64,000 bases of DNA from Vampirovibrio chlorellavorus (GCA_001858525.1 LAPX01000008.1:142138-206137); one strand, 5' to 3'; numbered from the stretch's first letter, positions 19,027 through 29,740 are shown. Translations and numbers: made by a program. Notes: generated by a model from the letters alone, not told the origin.

Positions 19027-19116
19027 CTCTATAGAAATAAAAACAGCCAAAGGCCAGTAATTGCCTGATCACCCACATTGCAGCGGGTCACTGGATCCTC
19101 GCATCCAAAAGTGGTT

Positions 19117-19725
19117 TCAGGCAGGCGTAGTCCCAGCAATGAGCTTCGCCAGATGCTGATACAAGACCTCCGGGGTGCTGGTGTTCTCCAAAATCACCCC
19201 GCCCGCATGTTGCCCGGTGAGGGCCTGCCTTTCGGCACGACTGAACTGGCTGTGGATGCGAGCCAAGGCATCTGCCTCGGTCATCCCCCGCTTTTGAACC
19301 AACCGGTCCAGTTGCACCGCAGGATCTGTATCCAGTAGCCAAACCTGATCGTAGCGTTCGGCCATCCCGGACTCAAACAGCAAGGGAATAATAGCCACAG
19401 CGGCAGGCTCCGCGGCGTGTTCCACAAAGAACGCTTCAATCTTCTGCCGGGTTTTGGGATGAATCCAGCTTTCCAGCAACTTACGCCGCTCCGGGTGCTG
19501 AAAAACCTGCAAGCCCAAGGCCGGACGATTCACCGCCCCGCTCTCATCAAAAACCGCCGAACCAAAGGTTTCCAGAATGCTGGCCTTCAGAGCCGCATCT
19601 TCCCGCAATAGGCCATGCACCACATCGTCCGCGTCAATGACCGGAATCCCTCGGCTTTTCAGGTAGTCCCCGGCCAGAGACTTGCCGCTGGCAATACCCC
19701 CGGTGAGGGCGATTCGACACACCAT
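19117..19725 (-). CDS. coaE: Dephospho-CoA kinase
   Basis: RIALTGGIASGKSLAGDYLKSRGIPVIDADDVVH; IPLLFESGMAERYDQVWLLDTDP. Confidence 0.95.
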   Translation of the reverse strand: MVCRIALTGGIASGKSLAGDYLKSRGIPVIDADDVVHGLLREDAALKASILETFGSAVFDESGAVNRPALGLQVFQHPERRKLLESWIHPKTRQKIEAFFVEHAAEPAAVAIIPLLFESGMAERYDQVWLLDTDPAVQLDRLVQKRGMTEADALARIHSQFSRAERQALTGQHAGGVILENTSTPEVLYQHLAKLIAGTTPA

Positions 19726-19809
19726 CAAAAAAATCCTTGCAAAAAAATCTTTGCGCTCAATGCTTCCCTTCATAGCTTACTGTCTGACTTGTGAGATAAT
19801 CAAGCCTTA

Positions 19810-20565
19810 TTGCTGGCCCCCCAATTTTACCCCCTGACCGCCCTGAAGGATCTGTCTGTGACCACCTGGCATCGTTTCGATCGTTCTCAAAAAGTATTTG
19901 TGTGGCTAACAGCCATCTTTGTCATCTCGCTCTTTATCGCTGATGAAGTGGGAGCCATGCTGTTTTCCTTCCGCATGCCGTTTTTGAAAGATCCGGTGTT
20001 GTTATCCGCCGGGATTATCCCCTTTCCGGTCACCTTTATTTTGACCGACTTGCTGAACGAGTTTTACGGCAAAGAAGGCGCCCGTTTTGTAACCTGGGTG
20101 GGCTTTGGCATGTGCCTGCTGGCCTACGCTTACCTGACCGTGGGCAGCTGGCTGCCGGTCGATGCGGGCACCTTCATTCCCAAGCCCGTTTATTTGACCA
20201 TTTACAAGCAGTACACGGGCATGTTTGTGGCCTCCTTGCTGGCCTATCTCATTGGGCAGATGCTGGACATTCAGGTCTTTCATACCATTCGGGCCATTAC
20301 CAAACACCGCTTCATCTGGTTGCGGGCCACCGGTTCCACGGTCATTTCCCAGCTGTTTGACTCGCTGATTGTGACCTCTATCGCCTTTTGGGGCCAAATG
20401 TCCCTCAATGACATGTTCCGGCTGGCCATGGGCAATTACACCTGGAAGTTCATCATTGCCGTGGGCATTACCCCCCTGCTGTACCTGGGGCACATTATCC
20501 TGAAGCAACTGATGCCCCAGCAGGAACGCCAGTTGGAGTCCATCGAGCCCGAGTATCGATCATAA
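19810..20565 (+). CDS. VUT/YhhQ-family queuosine precursor transporter
   Basis: FVISLFIADEVGAML...GIIPFPVTFILTDLLNEFYGKEGARFVTWVGF; start uncertain. Confidence 0.85.
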   Translation: MLAPQFYPLTALKDLSVTTWHRFDRSQKVFVWLTAIFVISLFIADEVGAMLFSFRMPFLKDPVLLSAGIIPFPVTFILTDLLNEFYGKEGARFVTWVGFGMCLLAYAYLTVGSWLPVDAGTFIPKPVYLTIYKQYTGMFVASLLAYLIGQMLDIQVFHTIRAITKHRFIWLRATGSTVISQLFDSLIVTSIAFWGQMSLNDMFRLAMGNYTWKFIIAVGITPLLYLGHIILKQLMPQQERQLESIEPEYRS

Positions 20566-20649
20566 GAATTCCAGCTTGCTTTCCCGTGGGGATTTGATCA
20601 TAAAATGCGGCAATACGCACCGTCCCCTTGCGTAAACCTTGCTCCTGAC

Positions 20650-20692
20650 TGTGACCCCTAATGTGACCCCCAATGTGACCCATTGATGACAA
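20650..20692. promoter_or_regulatory. Direct-repeat array upstream of DUF47-pit (3x TGTGACCC, 12-bp period; Pho-box-like on minus strand)
   Basis: TGTGACCC at 20650, 20662 and 20674; minus strand TTGTCAT-CAAT-GGGTCAC at 20675..20692. Confidence 0.5.
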
Positions 20693-20707
20693 AGAGCGCG
20701 ATCTTCG

Positions 20708-21340
20708 ATGTTTAACCTCCTTCCCCGGGAAGATAAATTCCTGAAAATGCTGCAAGACCTGGAAATGGCTTCCAACCGTTGTTCCCGGCTACTAAAAAAG
20801 CTGGTGGAAAATCGTCACGATGAGGCCGTGGTTCAGGAAGCCGCCGAAGAAATCTACCGGCACAAGCGGGAAGCCAAAAAGATACTGGAAACCCTCACTC
20901 AGGAAATCTGCCGAACCCTGATTACCCCCTTTGACCGGGAAGACCTTCAGGAGTTCGCCGTGGCCCTGTACAACATCCCCAAGCTGGTCACCAAAATCAC
21001 CGATCGCCTGAACACCCACCACATGTACCCTTACAACGGGGACTTCAACAAGTTTGTGGAATTGATCGACCGCCAGGCCGAGGCCATGTCCGCGCTGATC
21101 CGGGAATTGTCCGGCAAACTGAACTCTCGCACCGTGAATGCCAAGGCCGCCATTCTGCACGAACTGGAAGATCAGGGCGACGTGGTGCTGGGGCAACTGA
21201 TTGCCAGCTCCTTTCATGACATTGAGGACGTCCGCGAGCTGATTTTACGCAAGGACATTTACGAAATGCTGGAAGACGTCACCGATCAGTACCGGGACGC
21301 GGCCAATGTGGCCATGCAGATCATTCTAAAGCACACCTAG
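20708..21340 (+). CDS. DUF47-family (PhoU-like) phosphate transport accessory protein
   Basis: FFxLLP-type start MFNLLPREDKFLKMLQDL; ITPFDREDLQEFAVALYNIPKLVTKI. Confidence 0.88.
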   Translation: MFNLLPREDKFLKMLQDLEMASNRCSRLLKKLVENRHDEAVVQEAAEEIYRHKREAKKILETLTQEICRTLITPFDREDLQEFAVALYNIPKLVTKITDRLNTHHMYPYNGDFNKFVELIDRQAEAMSALIRELSGKLNSRTVNAKAAILHELEDQGDVVLGQLIASSFHDIEDVRELILRKDIYEMLEDVTDQYRDAANVAMQIILKHT

Positions 21341-21364
21341 AACGGGTAAGGAGTTTTCTGCACC

Positions 21365-22423
21365 ATGGATTTCGGACCCGAACTACTGATGCTGGTCACC
21401 ATTATTGGGCTGGCCCTGGTCTTCGACTATATCAACGGCTTTCACGACGCGGCCAATGCCATCGCCACGCTGGTGGCCACCAAGGTGATGACCCCTCGGG
21501 TGGCCGTGCTGTTTGGGGCCATCTTTAACTTTGCCGGTGCCCTCATGAGTACCGAAGTGGCCGCCACCATTGGCAAAGGCATCGTGGACGCTCCGTCGAT
21601 TACCATGCCTATTGTGCTGTGCGCTTTAGTCGGTGGCATCACCTGGAACCTGCTGACCTGGTGGTGGGGCTTGCCCAGCAGCTCCTCTCACGCCCTGATT
21701 GGCTCCTTACTGGGGGCCACCTTCTTTGCCAGTCGCAGTGGCTACCAGCATATTTCCTGGGAAACCGTGCTGCAAAAGATCATTCTGCCCATGTTCACCT
21801 CCCCGCTGGCCGGTTTTGTGGTGGGCTTACTCATTATGGCCGGGCTAACCTGGCTGGTCTTTCGGGTGCACTTGCACCGCATTAACTGGACGTTCGGCAA
21901 GTTGCAGGTGGTATCGGCCATGTTTATGGCCCTCTCTCACGGCAACAACGACGCCCAGAAGTCCATGGGTATTATCGCCCTGGCCCTGCTGACCTACAGC
22001 AAAATGCCCGGCGTGCATTTCCCCAACTGGTTTTTCAACACCGGTGAGGGCTTTCACGTCCCCCTGTGGGTCATTGTCTCCTGTGCCAGCATGATTGCCC
22101 TGGGCACACTCAGCGGCGGCTGGAAGATCATTCATACCCTGGGCAACAAAATGCTCAAGCTGCAACCCATCCACGGGTTTGCCGCGGAAACCACCGCTTC
22201 CAGCATTATTCTGGTGGCCAGCCACTTCGGCGTTCCGCTAAGCACTACCCACGTTATCACCTCATCCATTATGGGCGTGGGTGCAACCAAACGACTTTCT
22301 GCGGTAAAATGGGGCATCGTTGGTAATATTTTATGGGCCTGGGTTCTCACGATTCCCCTAACCTTCCTGTTTTCCGGGGCCCTGATGATCGGAATCAACT
22401 GGCTACAAACCCTAGGGCGATAA
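21365..22423 (+). CDS. pit: PiT-family inorganic phosphate transporter
   Basis: LALVFDYINGFHDAANAIATLVATKVMTPR; LSHGNNDAQKSMGIIALAL; PLSTTHVITSSIMGVG. Confidence 0.96.
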   Translation: MDFGPELLMLVTIIGLALVFDYINGFHDAANAIATLVATKVMTPRVAVLFGAIFNFAGALMSTEVAATIGKGIVDAPSITMPIVLCALVGGITWNLLTWWWGLPSSSSHALIGSLLGATFFASRSGYQHISWETVLQKIILPMFTSPLAGFVVGLLIMAGLTWLVFRVHLHRINWTFGKLQVVSAMFMALSHGNNDAQKSMGIIALALLTYSKMPGVHFPNWFFNTGEGFHVPLWVIVSCASMIALGTLSGGWKIIHTLGNKMLKLQPIHGFAAETTASSIILVASHFGVPLSTTHVITSSIMGVGATKRLSAVKWGIVGNILWAWVLTIPLTFLFSGALMIGINWLQTLGR

Positions 22424-22453
22424 GGCGCCAGACGATTCAATGAGGAGTGGCAC

Positions 22454-23137
22454 ATGGAGTTTTTTCATACCCTGTTAGAGCTGGTAATGGCTTTTATTCA
22501 CAACGTCATCGCCACCTTGGGCTACGTGGGCGTGGCCTTGCTGATGGCCATTGAATCGGCCAACGTACCGCTGCCCAGCGAATTCATTATGCCCTACGCC
22601 GGGTTTCTGGTGCAGCAGGGCAAACTCAACTTTCACCTGGCCGCTTTGGCCGGAGCGGTGGGCTGTGTGATTGGTTCGATTCCCTCCTACTTTATGGGCC
22701 TGTTCGGAGGGCGCTCCTTCCTGCTGAAATACGGCAAATGGCTGCTGCTCAGCGAGCATGATCTGGATGAAGCAGAACGCTGGGTGGATAAATACGGCGA
22801 TATGGCCTTCTTTATCTGCCGGATGCTGCCCGTGGTGCGCACGTTTATTTCCCTGCCCGCCGGTATTTTGCAGGCTCATTTTTATCCGTTTATTCTCTAC
22901 ACCTTCATCGGTTCTCTCATTTGGAGTTACGGTCTGGTCTATGTGGGCGTTTACTTCGGCGAGAATCTGGAAACCTTCCGGGCCATCTGGCACAAGTTTG
23001 ATTACGCCATCATCGGCCTACTGGTCGTACTGGGCGTCTTGTACATCTGGAAGCACGTCAAACACATTCGCCAAGATCAACACAAGTTGGCCCAGCAAAA
23101 ACTGACTGAAGCCAACGGCCCCCGCCAGGACCTGTAA
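22454..23137 (+). CDS. DedA-family membrane protein
   Basis: ALLMAIESANVPLPSEFIMPYAGFLVQQGKL; FFICRMLPVVRTFISLPAGI. Confidence 0.93.
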   Translation: MEFFHTLLELVMAFIHNVIATLGYVGVALLMAIESANVPLPSEFIMPYAGFLVQQGKLNFHLAALAGAVGCVIGSIPSYFMGLFGGRSFLLKYGKWLLLSEHDLDEAERWVDKYGDMAFFICRMLPVVRTFISLPAGILQAHFYPFILYTFIGSLIWSYGLVYVGVYFGENLETFRAIWHKFDYAIIGLLVVLGVLYIWKHVKHIRQDQHKLAQQKLTEANGPRQDL

Positions 23138-23138
23138 G

Positions 23139-24596
23139 GTGAGTGAGGCGATAGGCGCTCAGGCGGAAACAGACACACCCTCTCAGCAGCAAGCGCTTTT
23201 GCCCGCTTTGGGCTGGTTTTCAGCGGCCTGTATTGTAGCGGGCTCTATGGTGGGCTCCGGTATTTTTATTGTCTCCGCCGATATTGCCCGAACCCTGGGC
23301 ACCGGCGGCTGGCTGATGGCCGTGTGGATCTTCGCTGGGGTGCTGACCCTGTTGGGCGCGGCCTCCTATGGCAAGCTGGCCGCTTACATGCCCAAGGCTG
23401 GGGGACAGTACGTATTCCTGAAAGAGGCCTGGGGCGAACTGCCGGCCTTTTTGTACGGCTGGGTGTTACTCACCGTCATTCAAACCGGATTTTTGGCCGC
23501 CGTGGCCGTGGCCTTCACCAAGTACCTGGGCGTCCTCATCCCCGCTGTTTCCTCGGTGCCCTTGCTGCCCGGCCTGCCCATTAGTGCGCAAAGCCTGCTG
23601 GCTGTACTGGTACTTTTTTTGCTAACCGCCTTCAACACCACCGGCATCCGCAACGGTGCCTTGCTGCAAAACGTGTTTACCAGCCTAAAAGTGATTGCCC
23701 TGATGTTGCTCATTGCCGTCGGGCTGGCCTTTGGCAAAAACCTGACCCAGGTGGACTGGTCTTTGACCCTGCCTGCCGCCCAATCGCTGAAGGGGAATTG
23801 GCTGACCCTGTTTGCCTTTGCCTCGGTGGGGGCGCTCTTTTCCGCCGATGCCTGGAATTACGTCACCTTCATAGGTGGCGAGGTTAAAGAGCCCTCTAAA
23901 AACCTCCCCAAGGCGCTGATTTTAGGAACCGTGACCGTCATTGTTCTCTATCTGCTGGCCAATTTGGCTTACCTGAATCTATTGCCACTCTCCCTCATCC
24001 AGAGCGCCCCGGAAGATCGGGTGGCCACAGCGGCCATGGAAGTGGTATTCCCCGGTGCCGGGGTCTTGCTGATGGCCGTTATTATCCTGATTTCCACCTT
24101 TGGCTGCCTGAATGGCATGCTGCTGGCCGGGGCCCGGGTGTTTTACGCCATGGCCAAAGACGGTTTGCTGTTTGAGCAATTTGCCCAGGTGCATCCCAAA
24201 ACGCATTCCCCCAATTTTTGCCTGTGGGTGCAGTTTGCCTGGGCGTCCGGGTTGGCCTTATCGGGCACCTACGGCCAATTGCTGGATTACATCGTGTTTT
24301 CCGCCCTGATTTTTTACATTGTGACCATGCTGGGGCTCATTCGCTTGAGTGGCCGGGTGCCAGAGGCGGTGCGCATGACCCGCAAGCGTGATTTTGCCTT
24401 GCCGGTAACTTATATTGCCGGTGCCACGTTTATCGCGTTTTTTCTGTTGTTTGGCGATTTTTTCACCTCAGATTATGTAGCCCGTTTTCAGGCCGATTTG
24501 TGGCACACCAAGTTTTTCACCAGCGTGGCAGGCTTGGCCCTAACCGCTTTGGGTTGGCCGGTGTACGCTATCTGGAAACGCTTTCGCTCACTCTAG
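23139..24596 (+). CDS. APC-superfamily amino acid permease (GTG start)
   Basis: CIVAGSMVGSGIFIVSADIARTLGTGGWLMAVWIFAGVLTLLGAASYGKLAAYMPKAGGQYVFLKEAWG. Confidence 0.93.
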   Translation: MSEAIGAQAETDTPSQQQALLPALGWFSAACIVAGSMVGSGIFIVSADIARTLGTGGWLMAVWIFAGVLTLLGAASYGKLAAYMPKAGGQYVFLKEAWGELPAFLYGWVLLTVIQTGFLAAVAVAFTKYLGVLIPAVSSVPLLPGLPISAQSLLAVLVLFLLTAFNTTGIRNGALLQNVFTSLKVIALMLLIAVGLAFGKNLTQVDWSLTLPAAQSLKGNWLTLFAFASVGALFSADAWNYVTFIGGEVKEPSKNLPKALILGTVTVIVLYLLANLAYLNLLPLSLIQSAPEDRVATAAMEVVFPGAGVLLMAVIILISTFGCLNGMLLAGARVFYAMAKDGLLFEQFAQVHPKTHSPNFCLWVQFAWASGLALSGTYGQLLDYIVFSALIFYIVTMLGLIRLSGRVPEAVRMTRKRDFALPVTYIAGATFIAFFLLFGDFFTSDYVARFQADLWHTKFFTSVAGLALTALGWPVYAIWKRFRSL

Positions 24597-26510
24597 CCGA
24601 CGCTTGCGCAGGTGGGTGCGAATGGCATCCGCCGTCGCCTGATTCCGGGTTTCCGTGGCATAAAAGAACGCTGTTTGCCCCCACATATCGGGAATCGTAG
24701 CGTCAATGCGCGGATGCCGAAGCAGCGCTTTTACCATCTCTTCCGAGCCCATCAGAGCGGCCAGTGACAATGGGGTGGCACCCATTACATTGCGGGCGTT
24801 CACGTCAATATAGGGATGAGCCAATAACAGCTTCACGGCCTCTGGATTATCCGTGCCCACAGCTTCGTGCAAGGCAGTGTCTCCCCCAAGATCGGACACA
24901 TTAACGGCCATGGAAGGGTGCGCCAGAAGGGCCTGTAATACCAAAGGATTTTTCTTTTTAGCCGCCAGCATCAAAGGCGTTTGCTGATGATAATTCTCAG
25001 CGTTCACATGAAGCTCAGGAGCCTCTAGCAATGCTTTCAAGCAATCCAGAGCCCCGGTAAACGCGGCATAATGCAGGGCCGTATCCCCATCATCATCACG
25101 CAGATTCACTTTGATTTTAGGGTGGGCCAACAACATGCGCACAAGGCTTTCTTTTCCCCAACCCACCGCGTGCATGAGGGGCGTCACCTGCATCCAGTCA
25201 GCCCGGTTGACATCAATGTCCGGATGCGCCAACAACGGCTGAATCAGCCCCAGATCCGATGAGCGCTGGATGAGCCGTTGAAGGGGTGTCTCTTTGGCAT
25301 AGTTGGCCAGATTCACATCAGTGGACGGATGCGCCAACAGGGCTTTCACCACCCCATGACGTTTATTATCCAGGGCCAGGGCCAGCGCGGTATGCCCACT
25401 GATGTCCTGAATGTTCAAATCCACATCGGGAAGCTGAATCAGCTCTCGCACGAAGGGTTCATGCCCTCTGACAGCAGCCATCATCAGGGGAGTCATGCCC
25501 AATATACTGGGATGATTGACCGAAATAATCGAGTGTTGCAGCAGCGCTTTGGCCGTTTCAATATTCCCGCAGCGAGCCGCCACGTGTAATAGCCCTTCTC
25601 CCAACCAGTTTTGCGCCCCGACATTGGATTCCGGATACCTCAATAGCAGGCTGACCGTTTCCCCGTCCCCATATTCCACCCCCAGACTCAGGGCTTGCCG
25701 CCCCCGGCGATCCCAAGCCCCCACATTCAGATCTGGACGACGGGTGAGCAATGCAATGACGCGGTTCTGGCCGTATTCTGCGGCCACATGCAATGGGGTG
25801 CGCATGGTAACAGGCTCCCTAGGAAGCTGCCCAGCGGGTATTCTGGACAAAAACCGTTGCAACATCCCCACATGGCCCCGTTTGGCACTTTCAAAGAGGG
25901 CTTTTCGGGCTTCTGTTTCATTCAAGGCAACGCCTTGCGCCTCCAACAGATCCAGCCCGGTCAAATTGCCGCTATTGGCGGCCTGGGCAATGGGAGATAC
26001 CCCCGAGTCATCGGGTTTCACCGGATTGGTTCCGGCTTTCAGCATGCAGGCGCTTAAAAAATTGAACAATTGACGATCAGGACGATCAGACTGTTGCGGC
26101 GCCCCGCGTTTCAGGGCCTCGTGCAATGCATTGGAATTATCCCCAATAATTTGCCAGGCCCGAAAGTCTTGGGCGGAAAGCCCCCTTTCCACCCGTTTGC
26201 TCAAGGATGCCGCAGGGTTCAGAGCAGGGGAGGCCTCGGCCATCTCCTCATCCGAATCCACCCTTTCCTCATCGTTCTCCTCAATGGCCGAAAGCGTTCG
26301 AGCCATGCGCTTGGAGGACTGCATCCCAAAGTGGGGCCCCCGAAATTCAAAACGATCCCCTAGAGGCTGAGCCGCTGCTTGAACCACGCCTTCTGTGGCT
26401 CGGGCGGCCACCGGAAACCTGACGCTTGATAACGGTTTTGCCCCAAGTCTGAACGAGTTCTTAAAAACGCCACGGGCGGGGCCATCTGAAATTTGCACCA
26501 TCACAACCAT
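24588..26510 (-). CDS. Ankyrin-repeat protein (640 aa)
   Basis: Tandem units such as GDTALHEAVGTDNPEAVKLLLAHPYIDVNARNVMGATPLSLAALMGSEEMVKALLRHP. Confidence 0.93.
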   Translation of the reverse strand: MVVMVQISDGPARGVFKNSFRLGAKPLSSVRFPVAARATEGVVQAAAQPLGDRFEFRGPHFGMQSSKRMARTLSAIEENDEERVDSDEEMAEASPALNPAASLSKRVERGLSAQDFRAWQIIGDNSNALHEALKRGAPQQSDRPDRQLFNFLSACMLKAGTNPVKPDDSGVSPIAQAANSGNLTGLDLLEAQGVALNETEARKALFESAKRGHVGMLQRFLSRIPAGQLPREPVTMRTPLHVAAEYGQNRVIALLTRRPDLNVGAWDRRGRQALSLGVEYGDGETVSLLLRYPESNVGAQNWLGEGLLHVAARCGNIETAKALLQHSIISVNHPSILGMTPLMMAAVRGHEPFVRELIQLPDVDLNIQDISGHTALALALDNKRHGVVKALLAHPSTDVNLANYAKETPLQRLIQRSSDLGLIQPLLAHPDIDVNRADWMQVTPLMHAVGWGKESLVRMLLAHPKIKVNLRDDDGDTALHYAAFTGALDCLKALLEAPELHVNAENYHQQTPLMLAAKKKNPLVLQALLAHPSMAVNVSDLGGDTALHEAVGTDNPEAVKLLLAHPYIDVNARNVMGATPLSLAALMGSEEMVKALLRHPRIDATIPDMWGQTAFFYATETRNQATADAIRTHLRKRRLE

Positions 26511-26807
26511 TCATCCCCTCTAACTGTCCTTACAAGTCCGATTTTCCTGCCAAGCCCAGTGCCGACTTCGGCCTGAACGCTTTCCCAAAAAGATACCCAC
26601 TTGCAAACTGAAATCTGAAATCTTTGAAATCACGGCAATATGAACTGATTTAAAAAAATAAGGCATTTTAATCCAATTTGCAAGTCCGGCTTACATCAAA
26701 ACAGGAAAAGAGAAACCCAAACCAGCGTAAAAGCGAGGGTTGAAAGGCACCGTTACGAAGCAATCAGAAGAGTGACAAACGGGGCAGAGCTTGCGCATAA
26801 TAAAACC

Positions 26808-29384
26808 ATGAATCTACCGCTTTGGGAAACCGTTTTACAACCAACAGCCCAAGACACCATGCCGGGGGTCTTGCCGCGCTATGCGGAAGTGTTGGTCAAC
26901 ATGACCGCCAAAAGCCTGCAAAGTCAGGTGTTCACCTATCAGGTGCCCGAAGAATTTCGGGAGGTGGCTCAGGTAGGCCAGCCGGTGCTGGTTTCCTTTG
27001 GCGCCCAGCAGGATTTAACCGGCTTTATCGTAGGCCTGAGTACTGACTATACGGGGCATTACAAGCTCAAGGAATTGTCGGATATTCTGGATGAGACGCC
27101 CCTGTTTGACGCCGAGTACTATGACTTTATCCAGTGGGTAGCGGACTACTACGCCACGCCGCTGCCTCAGGTGCTGGCCTGCGCATTGCCCGCCAATCTG
27201 GTGCAGCGCCCCAAAAAGCTGGTGTATCAGGGGCCCAATTTTAAAGAACCCCTGGTGGTGGCCCGCATTCCCAATGAGGTGGCCCGCAAGGCCCTACAAC
27301 TGATTGATTTTCTCTATAAAAACGCCGCCACTTACGAGGAGCTTTGCAGCGGCAAGAGCGCCAAGGGTTATTCTCCCAAGTATCTGGCCGGGCACCTCAG
27401 AATGCCCGTAAAAGCCATGAATCAGTTGCTGGCTCGCCTGCGCAAGCTGGACATTGTGGTGGTGGAAACCGAACTCAGCGCCAAGACTCGGGCCAAAACC
27501 GTCAAACGGGTTACCCTGAACGAAGAAAAACTGGAAAACGCCGCCCTGTCCACCCGTCAGCAAGAAATTGTGACCCAACTGAAAGATCGCCCGGAAGGCT
27601 TGCCCCTGAAGGAATTGCTGGACGTGCTGGGCACCACGCCTCCCACGGTCAAAAAGCTGGAAGCGGCTGGTGTCATCACCATCACCGACGTGGCCGAACA
27701 CCGGGACCCACTGGCCCTGTTTCAAAAGCTGGCCGCCCGCACCCACTTTACCCTGTCACAGTATCAGCAAAAGGCCATGGATACGGTGGTCAACGGCGAC
27801 AGCGAGCAGCCCTACCTGCTGTATGGCATTACCGGTTCCGGCAAAACGGAAGTGTATATGAGCATGACCCGTCACGCCCTGGAGCGGGGCAAGGCCGTGC
27901 TGATGATGGTGCCGGAAATAGCCCTGACCTCCCAGATTGCCCGGCGGTTTATCAACCACTTTGGCTCGGAAAACATTGCCCTGTGGCACAGTAACCTGTC
28001 CGACGGGGAAAAGGCCGATACCTGGCAAAAACTGCGCAACGGAGAGCTGAAGATCCTGATTGGGGCTCGCTCGGCCATTTGGGCCCCCATGAAAGATCTG
28101 GAACTGATTCTGATTGACGAGGAGCATGAAGGCAGCTTCAAGCAGGATTCCCCGGCCCCCCGCTACAACGCCAAAACCCTGGCCCTGGAACTGGCCCGCC
28201 GCACCGGGGCCAAAGTGGTTCTGGGCAGCGCCACCCCGGAGATCAGCACCTTTTATCAAGCCCAGCGGGACCAGAGAATTCTGCATTTACCGGAACGCTT
28301 TGGTAACAGCCAGTTGGCCGACGTGCGGGTGGTGGACATGAAGCAGGAGCGAGGTCAGGGCCATCAAGGGCAGTTGTCCCGCTCACTCATTGAGGAATTA
28401 AAAATCAATCTGGAAGCGGGGGAACAGTCCATTATCCTGCTGAACCGGCGAGGCTTTTACACCACCATTCAATGCACCGTCTGCGATCACGTGTTTCAGT
28501 GCCCCAACTGCGATGTGGCAGTGACGTTTCACCGCACCCGCAATCAGGTGTGCTGTCACTACTGCGGCTATGAAAGCGAGCGCCCCGCGTATTGCCCGGT
28601 GTGCGCCAGCATGGAGCTAAGCCATAGCGGGGTGGGCACCCAACGCATTGAGGATGAGGTCATCAAGAAATTCCCGGAAGCCAGGGTGCTGCGGCTGGAT
28701 AGCGATGTGTTACAGCGCAAGAACGCCTATGTGGAAATTTTTGAGACTTTTGCCGCCGGGGAAGCCGATATTTTGATTGGCACCCAGATTGTGGCCAAAG
28801 GGCTGGATGTGGCCAACGTAACGCTGGTGGGCGTAGTCAGCGCGGATTCCGCTTTTTGCCTGCCGGATTACAAATCCGCGGAGCGGGGCTTTCAGTTGCT
28901 TACCCAGGTGGCGGGCCGGGCCGGGCGAGGCCAAAAGCCGGGTCGGGTCATCATTCAGTCGGTGCAAACCCAGCATATGGTACTGACCCACTCTAAAAAT
29001 CAGGACTATCCCAACTTTTACACCGAAGAAATCGTGCAGCGAGAGCTATGTGGCTTTCCACCCTACTCCCAGATCTTTCGCTTTATTGTGAGTTGCGAGA
29101 ACGAGAAAAAGGCCCAGCAATTCATTCAGGCGGCCACCTTGCACTTGCGGGAGCAAATTCAGGCCGCCGATGGCGAATTGGGCAAGCACATGACCCTGAT
29201 GGGGCCGGCCCCGTGCGTGCTACCCCGTATCCAGAACAAATTCCGGCTGCACTTGCTGGTTAAAAACTTCGCCGGGGAGGCCGGTCATCAGCTGATCACC
29301 CAGTTTTACCGCAAGGCTATGGAAAACCGGCTGCCGGAAGACCTGAATTTCATTCTGGACATTGACGCCCAGAGCTTGTTGTAG
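26808..29384 (+). CDS. priA: Primosomal protein N' (PriA helicase)
   Basis: LLYGITGSGKTEVYM; LILIDEEHEGSFKQDSPAPRYNAKTLAL; zinc cluster CTVCDHVFQCPNCDVAVTFHRTRNQVCCHYCGYE. Confidence 0.97.
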   Translation: MNLPLWETVLQPTAQDTMPGVLPRYAEVLVNMTAKSLQSQVFTYQVPEEFREVAQVGQPVLVSFGAQQDLTGFIVGLSTDYTGHYKLKELSDILDETPLFDAEYYDFIQWVADYYATPLPQVLACALPANLVQRPKKLVYQGPNFKEPLVVARIPNEVARKALQLIDFLYKNAATYEELCSGKSAKGYSPKYLAGHLRMPVKAMNQLLARLRKLDIVVVETELSAKTRAKTVKRVTLNEEKLENAALSTRQQEIVTQLKDRPEGLPLKELLDVLGTTPPTVKKLEAAGVITITDVAEHRDPLALFQKLAARTHFTLSQYQQKAMDTVVNGDSEQPYLLYGITGSGKTEVYMSMTRHALERGKAVLMMVPEIALTSQIARRFINHFGSENIALWHSNLSDGEKADTWQKLRNGELKILIGARSAIWAPMKDLELILIDEEHEGSFKQDSPAPRYNAKTLALELARRTGAKVVLGSATPEISTFYQAQRDQRILHLPERFGNSQLADVRVVDMKQERGQGHQGQLSRSLIEELKINLEAGEQSIILLNRRGFYTTIQCTVCDHVFQCPNCDVAVTFHRTRNQVCCHYCGYESERPAYCPVCASMELSHSGVGTQRIEDEVIKKFPEARVLRLDSDVLQRKNAYVEIFETFAAGEADILIGTQIVAKGLDVANVTLVGVVSADSAFCLPDYKSAERGFQLLTQVAGRAGRGQKPGRVIIQSVQTQHMVLTHSKNQDYPNFYTEEIVQRELCGFPPYSQIFRFIVSCENEKKAQQFIQAATLHLREQIQAADGELGKHMTLMGPAPCVLPRIQNKFRLHLLVKNFAGEAGHQLITQFYRKAMENRLPEDLNFILDIDAQSLL

Positions 29385-29449
29385 TGATATCGAGCATAGC
29401 AATTCCCCTTACAAAATTCCCCCCCAAAAAAAACAAGGAGAAGCCGCCC

Positions 29450-29740
29450 ATGGCCGTGATTGATGATTTAAAAGCCAAGCTAATGCGTGAGCTAGAGGCC
29501 GTCCACGTTGACATTGAGGACGAGAGCTGGAAGCACGCTGGTCACGCGGGGGCCACCCCCGGCGTGGAAGCCACTCACTTGAACATGGTGGTGGTGTCCC
29601 CCCAATTTGAAGGGCTGGGCATTATGGATCAGCACCGGTTGGTGCATGCCGTACTGCAAGAGGCCCGTGAGCGTCATTTGCACGCCCTGCAACTAAAGAC
29701 TATACCAGCCAGCCAATGGACCGCCCATCATTCGGCGTAA
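29450..29740 (+). CDS. bolA: BolA-family protein
   Basis: LEAVHVDIEDESWKHAGHAGATPGVEATHLNMVVVSPQFEGLGIMDQHRLVHAVLQE. Confidence 0.93.
   Translation: MAVIDDLKAKLMRELEAVHVDIEDESWKHAGHAGATPGVEATHLNMVVVSPQFEGLGIMDQHRLVHAVLQEARERHLHALQLKTIPASQWTAHHSA

Noticed and set aside
20002-22455. Long minus-strand ORFs opposite the YhhQ, DUF47 and pit genes
   Set aside because: Antisense shadows; His/Gln-rich composition typical of reversed codons
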